In this document: positions 48,884 to 51,566 of the stretch, in pieces
How positions within the stretch are numbered: the first letter of the stretch is position 1
Layout: each line of letters begins with the position of its first letter
Origin: Acidobacteriota bacterium
Lineage (GTDB): Bacteria > Acidobacteriota > UBA6911
Direction: 5' to 3'
Length of the DNA: 51,566 nucleotides
NCBI GenBank assembly: GCA_016934555.1
Contig: JAFGSS010000018.1
Location: forward strand, 1-51,566
Notes under the pieces: model-generated
The model's database searches: none
What the model saw: the letters and a program-made list of their open reading frames with translations, nothing else
What the model was told of the DNA's origin: nothing
Program-made: the position numbers and the translations under genes

Positions 48884-50280
48884 CGCTCCCCCTTTCCGGA
48901 ACGGGGCTGGGCCCCCGGGAGGACCATTTTCATCTCCGTGGTGGCGATCACGGGGAGCACCCGGGCAAACAGCAGCACCAGGGAGAAGAAGAGGCCGAAC
49001 GACCCGAGCAGGATGCCGTAGTCCACCAGCGTCGGGCGGTAGACGTGCCACGAGGAGGAGAGGAAGTCCTGGTGCAGGGAGCTGACGATGATGACGAAGC
49101 GCTCGAACCACATCCCGACGGTCACCGCCAGGGAGACAAAGACCATCCCCGCGATGTTGCGCCGGAACCAGCGCAGCCAGAGCAGCTGCGGGATGACGAC
49201 GTTGCAGACGATGGTGATCCAGCCCGCCAGCCCGTAGGTCCCCCCTATGTACTGCCGGAAGGTGTGATGGATGCTCGGGTTCATACTGTACCAGGCGGTG
49301 AACCCCTCGAGGAGATAGGCGTACCCCATCAGGCAGGAGCAGGCCAGGATCACGCGGTTCATCATGTCGAGGTGGTAGGCGGTGATGAGGTGCTCGAGGT
49401 GCATGGTGGAGCGCACCACGACCATGGCCATGACCACCATGGCGAAGCCGGCGAAGACGGCGCCCGCCACGAAATAGGGGGGGAAGATGGTCATGTGCCA
49501 GCCCGGCACCAGCGAGACCGCGAAATCGAAGGAGACCACGCTGTGCACGGACAGGACCAGGCCGGTGGCCAGGCCGGCGATGACGAGGTAGGCCCGCTCG
49601 TAATGGTGCCAGTGCGAGGAGGCCGCGCGCCAGCCGAGGGAAAGGACGGAATAGACGAAGCGGCGGGCCCCGGGCGGGGTCCGGTCCCGGAGCGAGGCCA
49701 GGTCGGGGATGAGGCCGATGTACCAGAAGAGGAGGGAGATGAGGAAGTAGGTGTTGACGGCGAAAACGTCCCAGAGGAGGGGGGAGCGGAAGTTGGGCCA
49801 CATCCCGCGCTGGTTGGGATAGGGGGCGAGCCAGAAGGCGAGCCACGGCCGCCCCACGTGGATGAGGGGGAAGAGCGTGGCGCAGATCACCGCGAAGATC
49901 GTCATCGCCTCGGCGAAGCGCGAAATCGAGTTGCGCCAGCGGGCGCGGAAGAGGAGGAGGATGGCCGAGATCAGGGTGCCGGCGTGGCCGATCCCGACCC
50001 AGAACACGAAGTTGATGATGTCGAACGCCCAGGCGACCGGGATGTTGTTCCCCCAGACCCCGATCCCGGTGGCGATCGTGTAGAGGATGAGGACGATCCC
50101 CAGAAGCGCCGCGGTCGAGGTGACGCCGAAGGCAATGAACCAGGCGAGCGGGGGGCGCCGGCCCACGGGGGTGAGCAGCTGGTCGTCGAGGTCCCCGATG
50201 CGGACCGGCCCCTGGAGCACCGGGGGGGGCCTGAGGGACTCCAGGATCGACGCGCGCGCGGCCGCTGCCGGTCCCGTCAT
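48880..50280 (-). CDS. actC: Alternative complex III membrane subunit ActC (NrfD-like)
   Basis: Inner-membrane quinol-oxidising subunit of ACIII. The 466-residue protein starts with a cytoplasmic stretch, then about ten helices; segments such as VFWVGIGHAGTLISAILLL, SVHSVVSFDFAVSLVPGWHMTIFP and ILACSCLMGYAYLLEGF are typical. The ATG at 50280 overlaps the actB stop (ATGA). The much longer open frame running to 51102 is the shadow of actB. ActC should contact the iron-sulfur domain of ActB encoded upstream and relay electrons to the cytochrome c subunits. Confidence 0.92.
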   Translation of the reverse strand: MTGPAAAARASILESLRPPPVLQGPVRIGDLDDQLLTPVGRRPPLAWFIAFGVTSTAALLGIVLILYTIATGIGVWGNNIPVAWAFDIINFVFWVGIGHAGTLISAILLLFRARWRNSISRFAEAMTIFAVICATLFPLIHVGRPWLAFWLAPYPNQRGMWPNFRSPLLWDVFAVNTYFLISLLFWYIGLIPDLASLRDRTPPGARRFVYSVLSLGWRAASSHWHHYERAYLVIAGLATGLVLSVHSVVSFDFAVSLVPGWHMTIFPPYFVAGAVFAGFAMVVMAMVVVRSTMHLEHLITAYHLDMMNRVILACSCLMGYAYLLEGFTAWYSMNPSIHHTFRQYIGGTYGLAGWITIVCNVVIPQLLWLRWFRRNIAGMVFVSLAVTVGMWFERFVIIVSSLHQDFLSSSWHVYRPTLVDYGILLGSFGLFFSLVLLFARVLPVIATTEMKMVLPGAQPRSGKGER

Positions 50281-51566
50281 GATTCCCCCTTCCCGGCGGT
50301 GGGGATCGGATCCGGGTTGACCAAATCCGCCAGGTAGGTCACCTTGGGCCCGATCCCCAGGTCCTCGAGCAAATGGTAGCCGCGCTCGGACGCCGCGAGG
50401 CGGGAGACCCGGCTGGCGGGATCGTTGAGGTCGCCGAACACGATGGCGGAGGCGGGGCACGCGGCGGCGCAGGCGGGAAGGATGTCGCCGTCGGCCAGGG
50501 GGCGCCCCTCCCCCTTCGCCCGCTGTTTCGCCTCCTGGATCCGCTGCACGCAGAAGGTGCATTTTTCCATCACCCCCCGGGGACGGACCGTGACCTCCGG
50601 GTTGTGCACCAGGGTTTCCGGCTCCCTCTTCATCGAGGTGTAGTCGAAGAAGTTGAAGCGCCGGACCTTGAAGGGGCAATTGTTGGAACAGTAGCGCGTC
50701 CCCACGCACCGGTTGTACGCCATCTGGTTCAGCCCGTCGGGACTGTGGGTCGTCGCGTTGACGGGACAGACGATCTCGCAGGGAGCGTTTTCGCACTGCT
50801 GGCACAACATCGGCTGGTGGAGCACCCGGGGGGCTTTCGGGTCCCCCTGGTAGTAGCGGTCGACGCGCAGCCACTGCATGTCCCGGCCGAGCGCCACCTG
50901 CTCCGGGCCGACCACCGGGACGTTGTTTTCGCTCTGGCAGGCGACGACGCAGGCGCTGCAGCCGACGCAGGCGGAAAGATCGATCGCCATGCCCCACTTC
51001 TGTCCCGGGTAGTCGCGCTTCGGGATCAGCGACGCCGTGGCATGGGCTTCCGGGTGGTGTCCCGCCCGGCCCGCCCCGGCGGCGAATTCGGCCAGGGTCC
51101 ACGACTGCACCGGGCGCCGCGGTTCCATGCGCGGGTGCGTCTGCCTGCGGACGACGGCGCCCCTTTTCCCCTTCCCCGCCGGGAGGATGCGGATCCCGGG
51201 GACCAGGCAGGGGGACCCGGACCGGGAATCGGCCAGGCGGAACGCGTTGACCCCGATCCCTGCGGCCACGCTCCCCGTGCGCCGGCCGTAGCCCAGGGCG
51301 ATGGAGGCTACCCCCGGGGCCTGCCCCGGCTGGACGATGACCGGGGCCTCGAGCGCGGCGCCGCCCGCGGAGAGCTCCACGAGCGCCCCCTCCTCGAGCC
51401 GAAGCCGGTCCGCGTCCTCGGGGGAGAGGAGGAGCGGATTTCCCCAGGTCACCTTGGTGACCGGGTCGGGCAGTTCCTGCAGCCAGCCGTTGTTGCCGTA
51501 GCGGCCGTCGTACACCCCCGTCCCCGGGGAAAGGACCAGTTCCAGTTCCTCCCCGCCGTCCGGGAG
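50277..51566 (-). CDS. actB: Alternative complex III subunit ActB, iron-sulfur C-terminal part; 5' end outside window
   Basis: Peripheral ACIII subunit combining a molybdopterin-oxidoreductase-like domain (normally without molybdenum) and a four-cluster ferredoxin domain. The frame is open to the right edge, so only the last 429 codons are seen. First comes the end of the large domain (WGNPLLLSPEDADRLRLEEG, GYGRRTG). The ferredoxin part follows: CVGCSACVVAC, CQQCENAPCEIVC, CVGTRYCSNNC, CTFCVQRI and the last CAAAC. The GTG at 51515 is internal, since homologous residues continue to the edge. It is the first visible gene of the respiratory operon; actA should lie beyond the window. Confidence 0.92.
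   Translation of the reverse strand, partial: LPDGGEELELVLSPGTGVYDGRYGNNGWLQELPDPVTKVTWGNPLLLSPEDADRLRLEEGALVELSAGGAALEAPVIVQPGQAPGVASIALGYGRRTGSVAAGIGVNAFRLADSRSGSPCLVPGIRILPAGKGKRGAVVRRQTHPRMEPRRPVQSWTLAEFAAGAGRAGHHPEAHATASLIPKRDYPGQKWGMAIDLSACVGCSACVVACQSENNVPVVGPEQVALGRDMQWLRVDRYYQGDPKAPRVLHQPMLCQQCENAPCEIVCPVNATTHSPDGLNQMAYNRCVGTRYCSNNCPFKVRRFNFFDYTSMKREPETLVHNPEVTVRPRGVMEKCTFCVQRIQEAKQRAKGEGRPLADGDILPACAAACPASAIVFGDLNDPASRVSRLAASERGYHLLEDLGIGPKVTYLADLVNPDPIPTAGKGES

Noticed and set aside
48880-51102. A single 740-codon protein spanning actC and part of actB
   Set aside because: The first 270 codons are the arginine/proline-rich shadow of the ActB iron-sulfur domain in another frame; ActC starts at the ATGA overlap at 50280.

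Overview
The window is GC-rich bacterial chromosome with tightly packed metabolic genes and short gaps. Gene content points to a Gram-negative bacterium, most likely Acidobacteriota. The reasons are outer-membrane TolC and TonB proteins, TolC paralogues with glycine-rich inserts, an alternative complex III (ACIII) joined to a caa3 oxidase, citramalate-route isoleucine synthesis, and a CdaA/YbbR pair beside ftsH-folP. The phylum is an inference from content and style; no rRNA gene is present to settle it.

Layout, left to right. (1) 1-9133, plus strand: the 3' part of ftsH, folP, the c-di-AMP pair cdaA-cdaR, a heptose-phosphate adenylyltransferase, mfd, and a SurA-like periplasmic isomerase. 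(2) 9134-9574: an AT-rich gap with a sigma-70-like promoter for the next gene and a sigma-54-like site on the other strand. (3) 9575-17157: a NifA-like sigma-54 activator followed by gltB-gltD, a nitrogen-assimilation block. (4) 17197-23865: an acetyl-CoA hydrolase/CoA-transferase (minus), serC (plus), then on the minus strand ilvC, a deoxyhypusine-synthase-like gene and an ornithine-decarboxylase-like gene, probably a polyamine route. A 14-bp tandem repeat covers the serC stop codon. (5) 24128-28332, plus strand: a membrane metallophosphoesterase, a radical SAM protein with an unusual cysteine spacing, and cimA (citramalate synthase). cimA is preceded by an isoleucine-rich leader peptide and mutually exclusive terminator/antiterminator hairpins. 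(6) 28343-32558, minus strand: two tandem TolC-like proteins and a PilZ protein. (7) 32735-40860: a ferredoxin-nitroreductase (plus); then on the minus strand malic enzyme, a fused NfnAB-type transhydrogenase, a TonB-dependent receptor and a stand-alone TrpB2. (8) 40861-41350: an intergenic region that looks like a free-standing structured RNA gene on the plus strand. (9) 41351-51566, minus strand: one long operon, actB (cut by the window edge)-actC-actDE fusion-actF-cytochrome c-sco-ctaD-ctaE-ctaF-ctaC.

Together the genes link central carbon and redox supply (malic enzyme, NfnAB, CoA transferase) to glutamate, serine, isoleucine and polyamine synthesis, and to aerobic respiration in which ACIII should pass quinol electrons to the caa3 oxidase. 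The two strongest undescribed-looking signals are the isoleucine attenuator in front of cimA (26586-26728) and the candidate structured RNA at about 41070-41339.
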